Below, piece by piece: positions 32,721 to 46,845 of a stretch of DNA of 64,000 bases. The notes beneath the pieces are model-generated. The model was not told where the DNA came from, made no database searches, and saw only the letters and a list, made by a program, of their open reading frames with translations. Origin of the DNA: Schistosoma haematobium (taxonomy: Eukaryota > Platyhelminthes > Trematoda > Strigeidida > Schistosomatidae). Position 1 is the stretch's first letter; each line of letters starts with the position of its first letter. The stretch spans positions 14,035,256-14,099,255 of the forward strand of contig NC_067200.1 of NCBI RefSeq assembly GCF_000699445.3, in the 5' to 3' direction. The translations under genes were made by a program, and so were the position numbers.

Positions 32721-33239
32721 TTAATTTTCACAATTTACATTATCGTCAATACTGTTTGTATTATTGACTAAAGTAGAAGATTGTGATTTTAGTAACGAAT
32801 TATTATCATTATTATCCTTAACGGTATTTTCGATAGGAGTAGTAGTCAAATCATTGACAATACTAAGCGACGACAAAGACTGATCATCAATATTACAATG
32901 GTTGGTTAGTTCAGATGGTGATGATGACGATGATGAATCGACAGTTTCAATTTCGTCGAATCCAGTCGCCGTCACTGTTGTTGTTGATGATGGCAGTAGT
33001 TCAGTTTGAATATAAGCTGGATTATTATCATTACTATTATTATTCTGTTTAACTTTAATATAATAACATTGAAACGGTTTACTCCTTGTTGTTATCTTCA
33101 ATGTATCCATAGCTTCATAGGCATAGAATTTCACATCAGTATCAGAATCTTCAGCTAAACGAGTTAAACAAGATTTAATTTCATTTTCAATATTTTTCTC
33201 TTCTAATTGTGAACCTAAATTGCTAAGTGCTTGAGCGAC
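32721..33239 (-). CDS. PPP2R1A: PP2A scaffold A, last coding exon with extended tail
   Basis: Starts [18 protein letters not shown], runs through the last HEAT helix ([15 protein letters not shown], where the family normally stops about here) and continues about 125 more codons of Ser, Asn, Thr and Asp-rich sequence to TAA at 32721. The tail has no recognisable domain. Its frame stays open over repetitive codons, so it is probably real, but transcript data are lacking. Confidence 0.85.
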   Translation of the reverse strand, partial: VAQALSNLGSQLEEKNIENEIKSCLTRLAEDSDTDVKFYAYEAMDTLKITTRSKPFQCYYIKVKQNNNSNDNNPAYIQTELLPSSTTTVTATGFDEIETVDSSSSSSPSELTNHCNIDDQSLSSLSIVNDLTTTPIENTVKDNNDNNSLLKSQSSTLVNNTNSIDDNVNCEN

Positions 33240-33260
33240 CTATCAATTATAATAAATAAA

Positions 33261-33311
<51 letters not shown>

Positions 33312-36300
33312 AACAATAATAATAACAATGACGATAAGCAATTTGAATCTTATTATTTTCGCATTGACTCAATCGTCACTCTTGGTTATAAGTCACCTTA
33401 GAATCTAAATATGAAGGTTAATAAAATTACCACTTAGTTGTTTACATGATGATGGATTCAATGGAACCCTCTAACTACTGTGCCACAGCTCCGAAAACCA
33501 AATTAAATTGGTTAGGATTTTAGGATTTTTGTGTCATGTCAAACTATCGTCAACTATTGGTTGGGAAAATTACGCGGACTTCAAGCGGATAGTATGCACG
33601 CGCACACACAGCTCAGTCCAAAAATCGATAATTTAGTGGACTAATGTCATGTCTAGGTTCGATCTCCTTTTAGTATACTTTCAACTTACTCCAACACCAA
33701 GTATCCCGCGTCAGTTTGGGCACCCGAGCAGTATCACAGCCCACACACACACACAAATATAGTATGGCGCATATATATTTGGTGCCCTCTTGTACAGATA
33801 TTTATGTGTTGAAATAAATAAATAAAATCCCGCGTCGAGGTAGGCGGTGGTTGGGTATACATAATGTGTCCCAATCACCTCAGTCGATGAAGATTAACTA
33901 CCTTATCAACGGATTTTTTTATCTTTACCAAGTATCATGTGTCTAATTTCAGCGTTGCCTATTTAGTGGTCCGAACATACCCACTCAATACTTCCAGAGC
34001 ATCTACAGTCAGACACTAATAACCTACGATAATAACCTGTTTTTAAAAACCACATTTCACGGCCATTAATACAGTTAGTACACTTGAACAATACTAATAA
34101 CAATATCAACTAGTGGACATTTTCGACATCTCCACATCTACTTAAAAGCTACCACATATGAAGACTGTTGAATGAAAACAGGAAACCTTATAATTATTGA
34201 CGTTTTAGGTTCGAATACCGGCTCCAACTAATTCGGTTTGGATAGTTGCCTAGAGCTAAGTTCAAGTGTGGTTTAAAGTCAAGCAATCGGGTTCGTACTT
34301 CGTTGAGTTACACAACTTAGTCATATTATTTTTTCACAAAGGAAAGAAGCACCTGCAGAAATGAAATTGTAATTACTTGTCGTAGTAGTGTAACGATCTT
34401 ATACACAAACGCCTTTAATTGGAGTGTAGTGAATAAGGATATTTTTCATAGCGATTTAAATTCATTACTGGAAGGATAATGAATGAGACTTACTCCCTGA
34501 GTGTAAATAAATAATTAATACAGACATTTTCGATTATTGTTGCTTTTGAATAAAAATTTTGAGCAGGCTCCTCTGTGCGCAATCCAAACATTTGTCGTTC
34601 AGAAGTGATTAGACGTGAACAGTTCAATTACCGAGATATTTTCATTAATCTCAATTCATAGACTAGTCTACCTACAATTGAAGCTAGCAGTATCTCATCT
34701 AAATCAGGTTAGATTAATCCGAATTATCGCCAACCTATTAAGTATTGATAGCTTAATTATAACTGAACATAACATCAAACAGTAAACTGATTAATATATC
34801 TGTGAAACTTCAGTGACTGAGGTAACTTACATATGTGATAGGTAAGACCACAAATCGATTACCCTAATAAGTAATGCTTCGTTAGCATAGGAGAGGATAG
34901 AAATGTTTAAACTGAAATACGGATACCACTAATGATTACTGGTCCAGTTACTGAATGAAATCGCAAGCTTTGTTATTATGTTCGATAAGATCTTATGTGA
35001 CTATTCAAAATTGATTGAATAGTAGTCCAGATTCATTTGTATCCTCCTGTTAATTTCGAATTTCAATTCATATATTTATTTCATTTGCTTTCTCTGAATT
35101 ATATTTAATGTCTCTATTAAAGTTGGACAGTGACTAACAGTAGAACTCAGGACGCCCATTTTGTTCCATTTTAAAATCATCATCCAGATAAACCTGTATA
35201 TCGGCGTTGATTTTCATGTTGAGACTTGAACATAATATACTTTTGGCTCCAAACGCCAATACACTATCCATGAAAACATATAGTCCAGATAACCACCGGT
35301 TTGTGTAACGAGTAAAAAATTTTATTAATAAGTTTACGTATCTTCCCGTTGTTAAAGTCTCAGTGTAAACATTAACATCAGTATGCAGATACATGTAGAT
35401 AACGGGCCCCTCAATAGTGGGGTGGGAAATACATCCAGAGCTCCACTAACTATCTTCACTAAATGACAATATCGAGCTAATCCGCTCAGAATCTGATCAA
35501 TTGTAATCATTAAATCCAACAACAACAAAAGTATAAGGTTTGACAAATATATATTCCTTATACCTAAATTTCTTTCTTATTACATTTATAATACAATTTA
35601 CTTTGAATCATTTTGATTTCTACATTCTTGTCAATTGACTTGCTTCATTATATTCATACATGTGACGATGGTGTTATACAAATATGAACTGAAACATACA
35701 CTGTTTTTAATGATAAATTTTACAGGTTGATTAAAATTACTATTTTACCCTATTATAGTAATAATAATTGAATAGAGTACCTCATGAACTATTCTTATCA
35801 ACCATTAACATAAAACACTAATGTGATAATGATATAGATAATATGAATTTACTTACTTTAAACCGAACATTAGGTACATTATCTGTATGCATTGATAAAA
35901 CAGTAGGTAATAAATACTGACAACAAATTGTTGGATTGACAACTTTACACAAACTTATAATACTTTGTAAACAAATCATACGATAAAGATAATTTTCATC
36001 ACGTGACAAGTGGATAATCTATAAATTGTTAATTGTAAAATAAAAAGCAAAAATAATGATATATATGCATATGGGCTGTAGTAATCATCGATAAGTATTT
36101 ATTGAGATTATAAACCGATCAATGTTAGGCCAGTATTGAAAACCTAGAAGTATTGAACTAGTTTCGACAGTTAATTCTTGGAGTTCTAGTGAGAAAACCG
36201 TGACCAGTGGAATTCAACCATATCAAGTATGAGGCAGTTACCCACAGAAGACAATAGAAGATGGTTGAGTAATTTTGTGGATGGGTTGAGGTTATACACT

Positions 36301-39300
36301 AACACTGTTGGATGATGGCTCAGTGCTCGTGTGAGTGACTGAAGGTTTCGGGTTCGAATCCTACGTGCGGAATCGTGAATTTGTACTGTTAATCATTGTG
36401 TAATGTAGCAGTTTAAAAATTTAAATTATTTGCTGATGAATCACTTGTTCAATAGCTTATCATTGTGCACTTACTTTTACAAGGGGATAGCGAAATTGGG
36501 AAGTAGAAAAAAGGTATTAGTTTCAGAATAAATACTCGATTGAAGACTGTTTGTTCAGGAAAAACAATCTTCACTTTACACATGAAACGGATAACCAGTA
36601 GAAATCGATAAGTCTACATTATTCAGTACCTTTGACTTCATTTATCAATTTACGTGTCATGTGATAGACATAAATTAGAACAGAGACACGAGTACATTTT
36701 TATATTGCTGAGTACATTCTAAAGAGTTAGAGACTACATATTGCCACGAAAGTACACAGTTCAATACCTCGATATTTCATTGACAGTGGGGATATTACAG
36801 AGGTTTATCAACTATTCGAAATCACTAACGAATAAAAAAGCAACTTCTTTACGCTTCTCTGAAGTGATAGCAAATTAAAAATCCACATTAAATGTAAGTA
36901 CTCAAAAAGAGACAGTTGTTAATTTATCACTGTCATGGTAAATTCATAATTTTGATTAAATCATTTCCAATTATCACTATTATTTGCCTTTTGCTATGCA
37001 ACCTTCACTTAGTTACTGAGAAGTCGGGTCGAGTGTGAGGAACGTGTAAACCGAGAACAATGGAAGATGGTCACGAAATATCGTGGATTGATTGAAGTTA
37101 GACTTGTACACCATTGGATTCCAGCTCAGTAGTCCACAGGTCAAGCATTCACGTATGGATACGGAGGTTTTGGTCCCCGATGACGGTCGTGGGTGAGTAG
37201 CGGTGGGGAGTCCCATATTAATCATTGTTTTTTCTTCAGTCGAATTCGTAAAGAGAGCTAACTGTATTTTTTATTATCTCTCTTATTACAACCTAGTCAC
37301 TATTAATGCTTCGTATTTTTCGAACACTTTATTGTCGCTGAAAAATTTTCAAATCAAAACATGATTGAACAGGGACGTAATTATGTTCCAAATAAATATG
37401 ATAAAATGAGTTTACTATATTATTTATTTGAACACATAGATATTGGTACAAGGAGGCACCAAATACATATTCGCCACACCAATCTCATTTGATTTTTGCG
37501 AGGGCTGTGATACTGCTCGGGTGCCCAAACCGAAGCAGGTGGTTTTCTTAGGGGGCCACACCCGGAGCCTTTGAACGAGAGTAAGAATTTTAATGTGAAA
37601 AACGTTAGTATATTTATAATTTCACAAGACAAAACTTCACAGTCTTCTCCAATAATCCGCTAGAGCTAATTAGCTAAGATATGGCTAGTCAGCCTGTCCC
37701 AACACAACTCTACACGGAACATGCTTTAACCCAATCCATATTCCGTCAACAGTATTAACAAAGAGAGGAAATTTCGTATTTACGTTTTGTTGCGAATTCT
37801 TGTCAACTAGGGAACTTGATATAAACCAAACATTACTGAACAACGGCTTAATTCTAAAATAATAAGCTTTATATTAACATAAATCCACGACCCCACCATA
37901 AATAGAATGCAGAATTTCCACGTCCTTCAGAAGGCGGGTTATCTTCAAACTGCTGAAGTTAGAGATGTGAACCGCCCCCAAATGCCCTGGTATGGCCGAG
38001 AGTGGGGAGAGTCCACTCTCCCTCTTGAAATGCTCTCACATGGTCACGTGTATATAGCCTCTGCCAGCGAAGTACTACTCATTGCCTTCTCGTCGCACCG
38101 GTGTTGTTTACGAAATTGAGAGGACGAAAAGCGAATATCCGGCACTTCATCCAGGTTGGTGGACATGGAGAGTTCACCTAGGGCATTCGGAAAACCCTGA
38201 TTGCAAACCAATGGTGCACATGGGCTCCAGTATCCTGAAGGAACAAATGGCGTATGAACCAATCGTTGATCACCGGTTATCATGGGACTGCATCTCCTTA
38301 CGATGCTCCACTGCCTTGTGGGTCAGACCTTCAGGTCGAAGGCTCCAGGTGTGGCCCCCTAAGAGCACCACCTGCTCCGGTTTGGGCACCCGGGCAGTAT
38401 GACAGCCCTCACACATATCAAATGAGATTTGTATGGCGCATATGTATTGGCGCTTCCTTGTACCAGTATCTATGTGTAAACACATACACATAGATGTGAA
38501 CCAATGAACTCTATCATGAAAAAGGTGTTTTTCTCTGAAACTGGAAAGTCCAAGTGGGGTGTAGATATGTTCAGACTGTTCTATGATTTCATTGGTTTGC
38601 TTTAAATAGTAGTTTACCGGTTTAAATTAAGAGACTTTATTCTAAAGTTATCCATACGTTTGATTCCACACAGTTAATCTCATTCATACTATTAAATATA
38701 ATAAGAACGAAATCAAGAATAATTTTCTGATATTATTAATTTTATTGTGAAAAAAAACCAGGTGAACGATATTAGATTACGTAGTAAAATGAGTGATTCA
38801 AATTATTTGCTGCTTGTTAAGGCAAACATCAAAGAAATAATTAAGCCTAAATACTTAATTAACTCTTCCTTACCTTCACAGATTATGTTATTAATACAGA
38901 AAACTGATCATTTCAGTAATATCTCATTAATTTAAAAATAACTAAGTGATGAGCGCCGCATAAAATAAAATGTGTGAAGGAGGAGCGAGATATTGTCTGG
39001 TCTTCATTAACCGATTATCTTAATCTCACACGATTACATAATGTTGGCTGTTATCCGATCGCTTTGATTGTTAACCGTAAAAGTACACCTTCAGAATATA
39101 TATATATAACATTATATTATGTGCTTGCTAAATTATTGGCTCGCTCTTTTTTGTTCTTCCCTACTCCAGATTCTTGCGATCATACTGCTCTAAACACTCC
39201 CACTCCCCCAGCACACAGTATACTTCATTTGGGTTAGACACACAATTACCATAAGTTTAACGTTTCACCTGTATTACCAATTTATTTTATAGTTATTAAT

Positions 39301-42300
39301 AACTGGTTATATCATTTGGTCTTCATTACTGGGTAGAGATGGTTAAAAATTAGTTCCTCATTATCAAATGGAACAATCAGATAGTATCATTAGCCCAATG
39401 TAAACGTATGGTCTATAACCGAGTATATGGTCACCTATATTGTTACAAATAATTAACAAGTCTAAAAAAATTGTATTGACGTTACGAAGTTAAAATTATA
39501 GAAGCTACCTCCGATCGAATGAAAATTAAACAACTGAACAGTATTATTGATCTTCAAATAGTGAGTATACCTTATAAATAGATATAATATCCATGAGATT
39601 CTAACTGATTTATTCTTATGAATTACGGCTATTTGATGAGATATTTTAAGAGTAAATACAGAACCGTACATGATTTAGCATAACAAATAGTGTATTAGAT
39701 TGTACAAAATCTTCAGTAAGATATGTGACAGATCCAATTAAGTGACACTAAAATTGAGTTTCAACTCAAGAAAATAATTTAAATGCATCGTCCTAACTAA
39801 GAGACCCAAAGCTTATGGACTCAATCTCTGATAGTGTCTCAGATGTGCAGTTTTGAGGAGTCCTATAACACAATAAAACAGCTGTCCAATTATGTTTCTA
39901 GTTTATAGAACAAGTTTGAAACAACCACAGAAAACCAAGAATCACTAGAAAGCCCTTTCACCCTAGTATAAAACTTCTCAACAGTGTGTATCCCCGGCCA
40001 CACCGAGGATCGGGATCAGATCCAGGACCCTTATGTTTTGAAACAAGTGTTTAACTCTTAAACAATTGAGTTATTATCCGATAATTTACTTTAATCAGTT
40101 CGTATTGTTATAAAACCATTTGCCAAACCAAATACTGAGTAACTACCTCACACTTAACAAGTCACAGTTTCTTACTAAGAACTCCCAGAATTACCAATGA
40201 TCTTTGATTTTTTTCATTTTATTATCAATATTCCCATATAGCAAACTAAATTCCAATGAAACAATCTTCATCAAAAAAAGTTTTTTTTTAACTATTTATC
40301 TATGATAAAACAATATATTACATAATAAAAGAGTGTAATTATGAAGAATATATACCCCTTATTACTTACTTTTGGTATAAAGTATTGACTAGCCCATTCT
40401 GATCCAAATTTTTTACATAAATTTACAAGATTTTCAACAGCTGCTTCTCTAATTGCATAAACTTGATCAATAAGCCATGATAAACATAATTCAATTAGTT
40501 GATTATTAAAAAATTCTAAACCTAATTGTTCCGCTAATAATGGCATATATTCAATAATAGCTAAACGAACACGCCATTTTGGATCTTCAGCTAATTGTAT
40601 AATAGCTGGTAATAAATTAATAGTTAAATGATCAATTCCAATAATTGAATTAACTTGTTCTAAATTTGAAATTACATTTAAACGAACTTCTGGATTATCA
40701 TCATTTAATTGAGCAAGAAATATAGGTAATAAATGTTCAATTGTTAAATTTTTACCAATTAATGGAGCTAAACCAAGTATAGCATTAGCTAATGAAGATT
40801 TTACATGAGTATTTGATTCATTTGTAAGACTTTTAATTGCTGGTAATAATTGTAACATAATTATATCATCTTTTGATGCTAAACCATTATTATTATTATT
40901 ATTATCATTGAGATTATTGACTGAATCAAATTTCTCATCAATTTCCATCATTTTATTATCTAATGTTATTGTTGTAGAAGAATTTTTACAATCTTTTGTA
41001 TCAGAATTAGTAGTTTTATTAGTAGTATTTATATCAGCATCAATTGGTAAACCTAGTAGACATTTGGCAAATGCTTTTACTTTTCCAGCAGCAAATGCTC
41101 GTACTTCAGCTTCTTCATCATGAAGTAGTTTCATGAAGAAAGGCTAGATATTTAGAATAATTTTTAAAAAAAAAAAGTAACGGAATGAATATGATTGAAA
41201 AGTTCAGGTTGAAATAAGAGATATTTTTGTGCAAAAAATTAAGCAAATAGATATAATTTATAGCAAACTATACGAGATACATGTCAACAATGGACCATTC
41301 TATAACAACAACTCATGTATTTCAATGTACAAAGTATGTACTTGACCAATCTTACAATATTACATTTTTATTCTTAATACTGTTCGGATAAAGAATTAGT
41401 ACAGAAGTGATTAAACACTTCATATTCTTAGGAATGATTGTATCTTAAACTGGGAATCCAGTTGTAACAAATCTACAGTTGACCTTTTGTGAAACCAGAG
41501 ATTTAAACTAAATTTAATCTATTTTATGGGTTAGAGTTATGATGTTTGAAGTCTCGAATCACATTATGATACAATCTTTTCTATCCTTCTATATATTTAC
41601 CATACAACTATAAATATGAATGTACAGCTTAAGTAAACGATTTTACATAACTATTATTCAATTATTATTGTGACTTTTATGTTTTTCGTTTTTCTTCATG
41701 TCTGTCTAGCGGACAATTATTTTCTATAATTCTGATACGTAAATTATTTTCATCCTTCTATTTTTCTCAAACTCCCTGATTATTACACAACCTCATTTGA
41801 GATTTGGAATCTCGAATCACTTTATGATGTAGTCTTTTCTGATTTTTATTCTTTAAAATACTTAATAAACTATTTTGTTATCCGGCTGATACAATCGAAT
41901 ATACTAAAAGGCCTAGTAATAGAATCCGTAACTCTTTATCATTAGTGAAACGATCTCATTCAAAATCTTCTCTATATGAATTACTTGACCAGTACATTTT
42001 CGAGACTCGAATAATTCACCGCAATTTGCTCGTGAACTAAGAACTCTCTCATCATTTGTTAGGTGTACTGATGCTAATCTTTCCTGTGAAACTTCCTCAA
42101 ATATGCTTACAACTTTAAATATTTTCTATTCGACTAGTGAAATCATAGTAAAATCACGGTGTAACCATTATTATTACTGAACTCACTTTCCAACCGTTGC
42201 TACTAACTTAACGTGGTCGGACTTGCCTATTGTGCCTATCGGGTTATACTTGCTGGAACAATCAATTCTCAAGGTCCTACAATGCCAGATAAATCAGTTT

Positions 42301-45300
42301 AAGAACGGTAAGACTAAAAGCAACAAACGCAAGTTCTGAGGGTGAAGTTATACTGCTGACTGTACAGAGATGTGACGGCAGTAAAGTGTTTCCCTTCAGA
42401 CAACCAGTATGAGAGATGTGCCATTCCACAAAGTAAGGTTAGGGTTAGAAAAAGTCAACTCTAAAAACGCACACCTTGTCTTATCCCACGGATATCCGTT
42501 TCCGGTGGTAAGGTCTCATAAAGTACGGAGCTAACACGAAAATTACGCACAAAAATGTCGTGTGTGACCGACCTTAAGCAGTCGTCCCTTGGGCACTGCG
42601 GTCACGCTCTCAGGTCACTAAGACCATCCCTGGTCCAATTTCCTTTTCAGGTACCTCCAGAAGAACCGTTCCACGGTGTGGGCAACTGGGAAGTGACAAC
42701 AGCGCTCATACCTCTAACAGCACTCAAGACCATTGAGGATGTTCCGACCATTTTCGTCTCCGAAGGATTGCTGAAATTCAGTGGCAACACCATGTTAGCA
42801 ATGCAGAGGTTCGGAAACATGTGTCTGGGAACAGTGATGATAATTTAATTGGTGTCATCATCTTGAAACACCTGCTCCAGTGACTTAGACATGAGCTACG
42901 AATGTCTTTTCCCTAGCGACTTTTACATTATGCTCTACTTGCTGACGCTCGGACTAACTGGATAAGGTGGTGGTTGGTTTATGACACGGTCTTGAGGTAT
43001 GAAAGAAATGTGTACAGGACTGGCTTTTGTTAGTTAAGACCATCTGTTTGTGATCTTAGGAATGATGCAACACAGTGGGTTGAGACGTTATTGAAAATGG
43101 ATCAGAATAGAAGCCAGTGGGCATTCTGATGTAACTTTCTTCTACTTTTTTCATAAAAGTGAGAGTAACCCCTCTAACTGAAAGATTCCTTTCTGGTTAT
43201 ATTTCTCCCAACTGAACCGCTTCACCCATCATTATTATTATTTCGCTCTCACATACTAATTCCCATTTATTTTCGTTGTTCTTTTTTATTATACCCACTT
43301 TCTTTTCTCTATCTCTTCACAATCTCATTTCCAATAAATCTATTCTTGTTACACCTCAATGAGTAGGAAAATTGTATTTCTGACGTTTCGTAACTTTATA
43401 TAAGCCACTTCTTCAGAGTAAATAAATAATATTCTAATAATATTATCTAAACTTTTGTTAATTTAGCTCGATCATTTAATTACTCTGAAGAAGTGGCTTA
43501 CATTAAGTCATTAAACGTCAGAAATACAATTTTGCTACTTATTGAGATATAAAAAAAGATATTTATCATAAACTCTCTACCTAATGTTCAATTTATTTGA
43601 AATTATCAAGTCTAACCTTAGTACTGATACCTATAAACTCATTAATAATCGAATTAAATTATCCAAGTGCAAATGTAACTGGTACAATCATCGAATATTT
43701 AACAAACGTTGTATAGACAAAATCGTTTCTATTTTGTGGCACGTATATATTCTGGTACCCCCTTGTGCCAATGTTTATCTGTTCAAATAAGTAATAAAAG
43801 CTAGTACTTATAAGGCAAAGCTGCAATTACAGACCCAACATCTCTGACTGTGACATAATAAGCTGAATTCCATGGAGGGCAACAGCACCCTGCAGATTGT
43901 AGAAGGGTATTAATGTTGGTCTCAGCGACCTGGTAGCGTGACCGCAGAGCCCAAGGGACAACTACCTGAGGCCGGCCGCGCACGACCTTTTTGTGGGAGA
44001 TTTTTGACGTGTTAGCTCCGTTCTTTAAAGGGCCTTATCGCTGGAGACGGAGATCCGTGAGGTAAGGTGAGGCGTGATATTTTCATAGCCGACCTTTCTA
44101 ATCCCTTCCTTCCTTGTGAGAAGGCAGCATCTCTGCAGATGCTGGTTGTCCGAGGGAAACACCCTGCTGCTATCACACCCATCTATAGTCAGCAGTACGA
44201 CTTCGCCCTTAGACCTTGAGTTGTTGCTTTTAGTTTTACCATTCTCCAATCGACCTCCCTGGTATGGTAGAACCTACAGGAACATATGTTCCGGCCAATA
44301 TAGCTCGGTTGGGTCATCACGATAGGCAAGCCCGACCACCACGTCAAGGTAGAAGCTACGGTCGGGCTAGATAAGTCTTGTTGAAAAGTAAAATTTTCAG
44401 TAAAAGCTTTGAATCTAAGGTCTAGTGTCAATTAACTTCAAACATGTGGGAAACCATGAAACTAAGACGAAATCAGAAACAATCAACAGTTATTATATTA
44501 CCAAACTATACGAATGTATTATAGGACAAAAGTTAGAATCGTAACCAGATTGCTGAGTAAATTAGTTGAGAACGAAAATAACAATATGTTGATAATTATT
44601 GTGTTGTAATCTATTTAAAGTTTTAAAAAAAATTAAGGCACTTGAAAACTCCCCAGTGCTAAAAATAGAAATCATTAGTCACACTTCATGAATGATAGGT
44701 AACTTTCGCATTGGGAATAGACTATACGCCAACATGGAATACCAGATATCAGACCACAGGATTTACAGCATAATGCTCCATGCATATAATCCGAAGATTA
44801 TACAATACAATGGGGAATTCAAAATGACAGCCATTAATCACAACGATTGATGCCTAACCAACCAACTCGATTGTACTTTAACCTTTAATGTATGATAAAT
44901 GAATGATTTGAGATTTCGCATATCAACTATACTAGTGATCAGATAAGCTAAGAATTTTATCAGAACAGCTGGCTTGAATTAGCAAACAATATGAATACGA
45001 AAAAAGCTATTTGACCTAAATGAAAGATTTATGCAATGTGTGTGGGTTAAACTGATGGTGTCAGTAGTTGAAAGATGTAAAAAGTACATGAACACAGTGA
45101 ATCTGTATTTCTGGATTTAATTGGCCAACTTAGAAAATAGAGTAAAATACAGCTCTCACTAGTTAGGAGTGTTCACAATCAACACATTCATCACACTAAC
45201 ATAAAATTCATTATCAAAGACATGTAAATGTAGTTGTATATGTGGATTGCGTGATATTATGTTTGTACAGATAGAATGGATAATTTAGCGACGCTATCAT

Positions 45301-46792
45301 TTCTATAAAATACACGAACAACCATTACCTTCAGTTTTAATTATCATTTGACCCCAGTTATAAATTTTTTTTAAATTTGAAATGGTAGATAGAATATTAA
45401 AAGTATATCCGAAAAGTCTACCTTACATTGAAGATAGCTGATAACATAGAAGATTACTAACTTACTACCAATCGTTCACGTGAAACTCGTAAACCCATAG
45501 CTGTCTGAATTTCTGTAAATTTATCGGCTACAACACATCGAACACGCCAAGATCTATCAGTTGTAGCTTGTTGGATGAGATCAATTAAATAACCTTCAGA
45601 TTCTTCAGGTCCCAATGCTTGTGCCAATTGAACAATCGATTCGACTGCCATAAGGCGTACAGACTCTTGTTCATCATCAACTAGTCGAACAAATAAGGGA
45701 ATAATTATAGTAATAATATAACTGCGTTCTTTCTCAGGGTCTAGAGTAAAGTCATCAGATTGAAGAGGATTTGCAAGAGTCGACGATTTTTCAGCTACGC
45801 TATCATTAGTCAAACGTTCATCAGCAGCAACTCCACAACTAAAATGACCACTGTTCAAACTAACCACTTCATTTGTTAATATTTTTGATTCAGTGATAGA
45901 AGTGGTCATATTACTTGAATTATGCTCAGATATCTGACTTGATTTTTCTCCATCAGCACTAGGTTTCTCGGAAGATTGACCTACTGACATGGCTAGTGCT
46001 AGTTCACCTAGTCGAGCAGCGACTGCTCTTCTGACCATCGGTGTTTCATCCCTATATAAATTCATAAAAATGTGTAATTTAACAAGTATCAATAGTCAGT
46101 AAAACCGGAAACACAAAATAAATTGAAGTGATATTAAATGGCATGCAATGTAATATATCGTAAAGCCAGCCCAGAATAATGTGCACGCCTTTGAGAACCC
46201 AATAAATATAGGTTGGTGGATTTAGTGAATATCTCGCTTAGCATATTTTCCTTAGACATTAACTTGTATGCTTTACAGTTTACTGCATGAGAGGAGGGAG
46301 TGGCCCCCTAAGAAAACTACCTGCTTCGGTCTGGGCGCCCGGGAAGTGTTTCAGTCCTTACACAGATCGAATGACGAAATGAGGCGCATATACACTTGGT
46401 GCCTCCTTATACCAATGTTCGTGTTTAAATAAATAAACAAATAAATGAGTCTGTATGCAGTCATTGGGTTGTGTTTATCCTTCTACATAATTTCGCGTTT
46501 CTGGTCAGTTACACCAGTCACTCACAAATACGATACAGAATGTGAATCTGAAAACAAATAACCAAAAAATATCGTACAGAAGATGCATGGTTTGCAAAAA
46601 ACGAGAGCTACAATAGTCTGTTTCGCTCATTCGTGGCGGTGGATCAGCGGTTAATGCGTCCGATTTCCAGCCACTAAGTCACAAACTCGAACCAAGTTTC
46701 CCCTACTTTGACTTCGTAAACCAGATAGTATTCCTATCGCACACATCTAGTGTGACTTAAGGCCAAGCAAACAAATACGTACCTGGTTTGTT

Positions 46793-46845
<53 letters not shown>

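Larger units (their letters stand above)
42208..43797 (+). pseudogene. Family D non-LTR element, rearranged, interrupted
   Basis: Left part (about 42208-42850) matches in inverse the piece at 43801-44380. 42950-43140 encodes the decayed C-terminus ([22 protein letters not shown]) related to family B. The 3' tail (43730-43797: CTTGTGCCAATGTTTATCTG, then TTCAAATAAGTAATAAA) is the same as that of 48770-49180 and of family E. A Penelope-like insertion splits it at about 43360-43560. Confidence 0.6.
41144..45465 (-). other. PP2A intron 3 and its repeats
   Basis: Dominated by an inverted pair of family D retroelement pieces (42208-43797 plus, 43801-44380 minus) and a Penelope-like insertion around 43360-43560. 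Flanks (41144-42200, 44390-45465) are AT-rich and empty as far as I can see. Confidence 0.65.

Noticed and set aside
42555..42848. 97-codon open frame in PP2A intron 3
   Set aside because: It lies inside a rearranged family D element and its inverted relative at 43801-44380 does not keep the frame.
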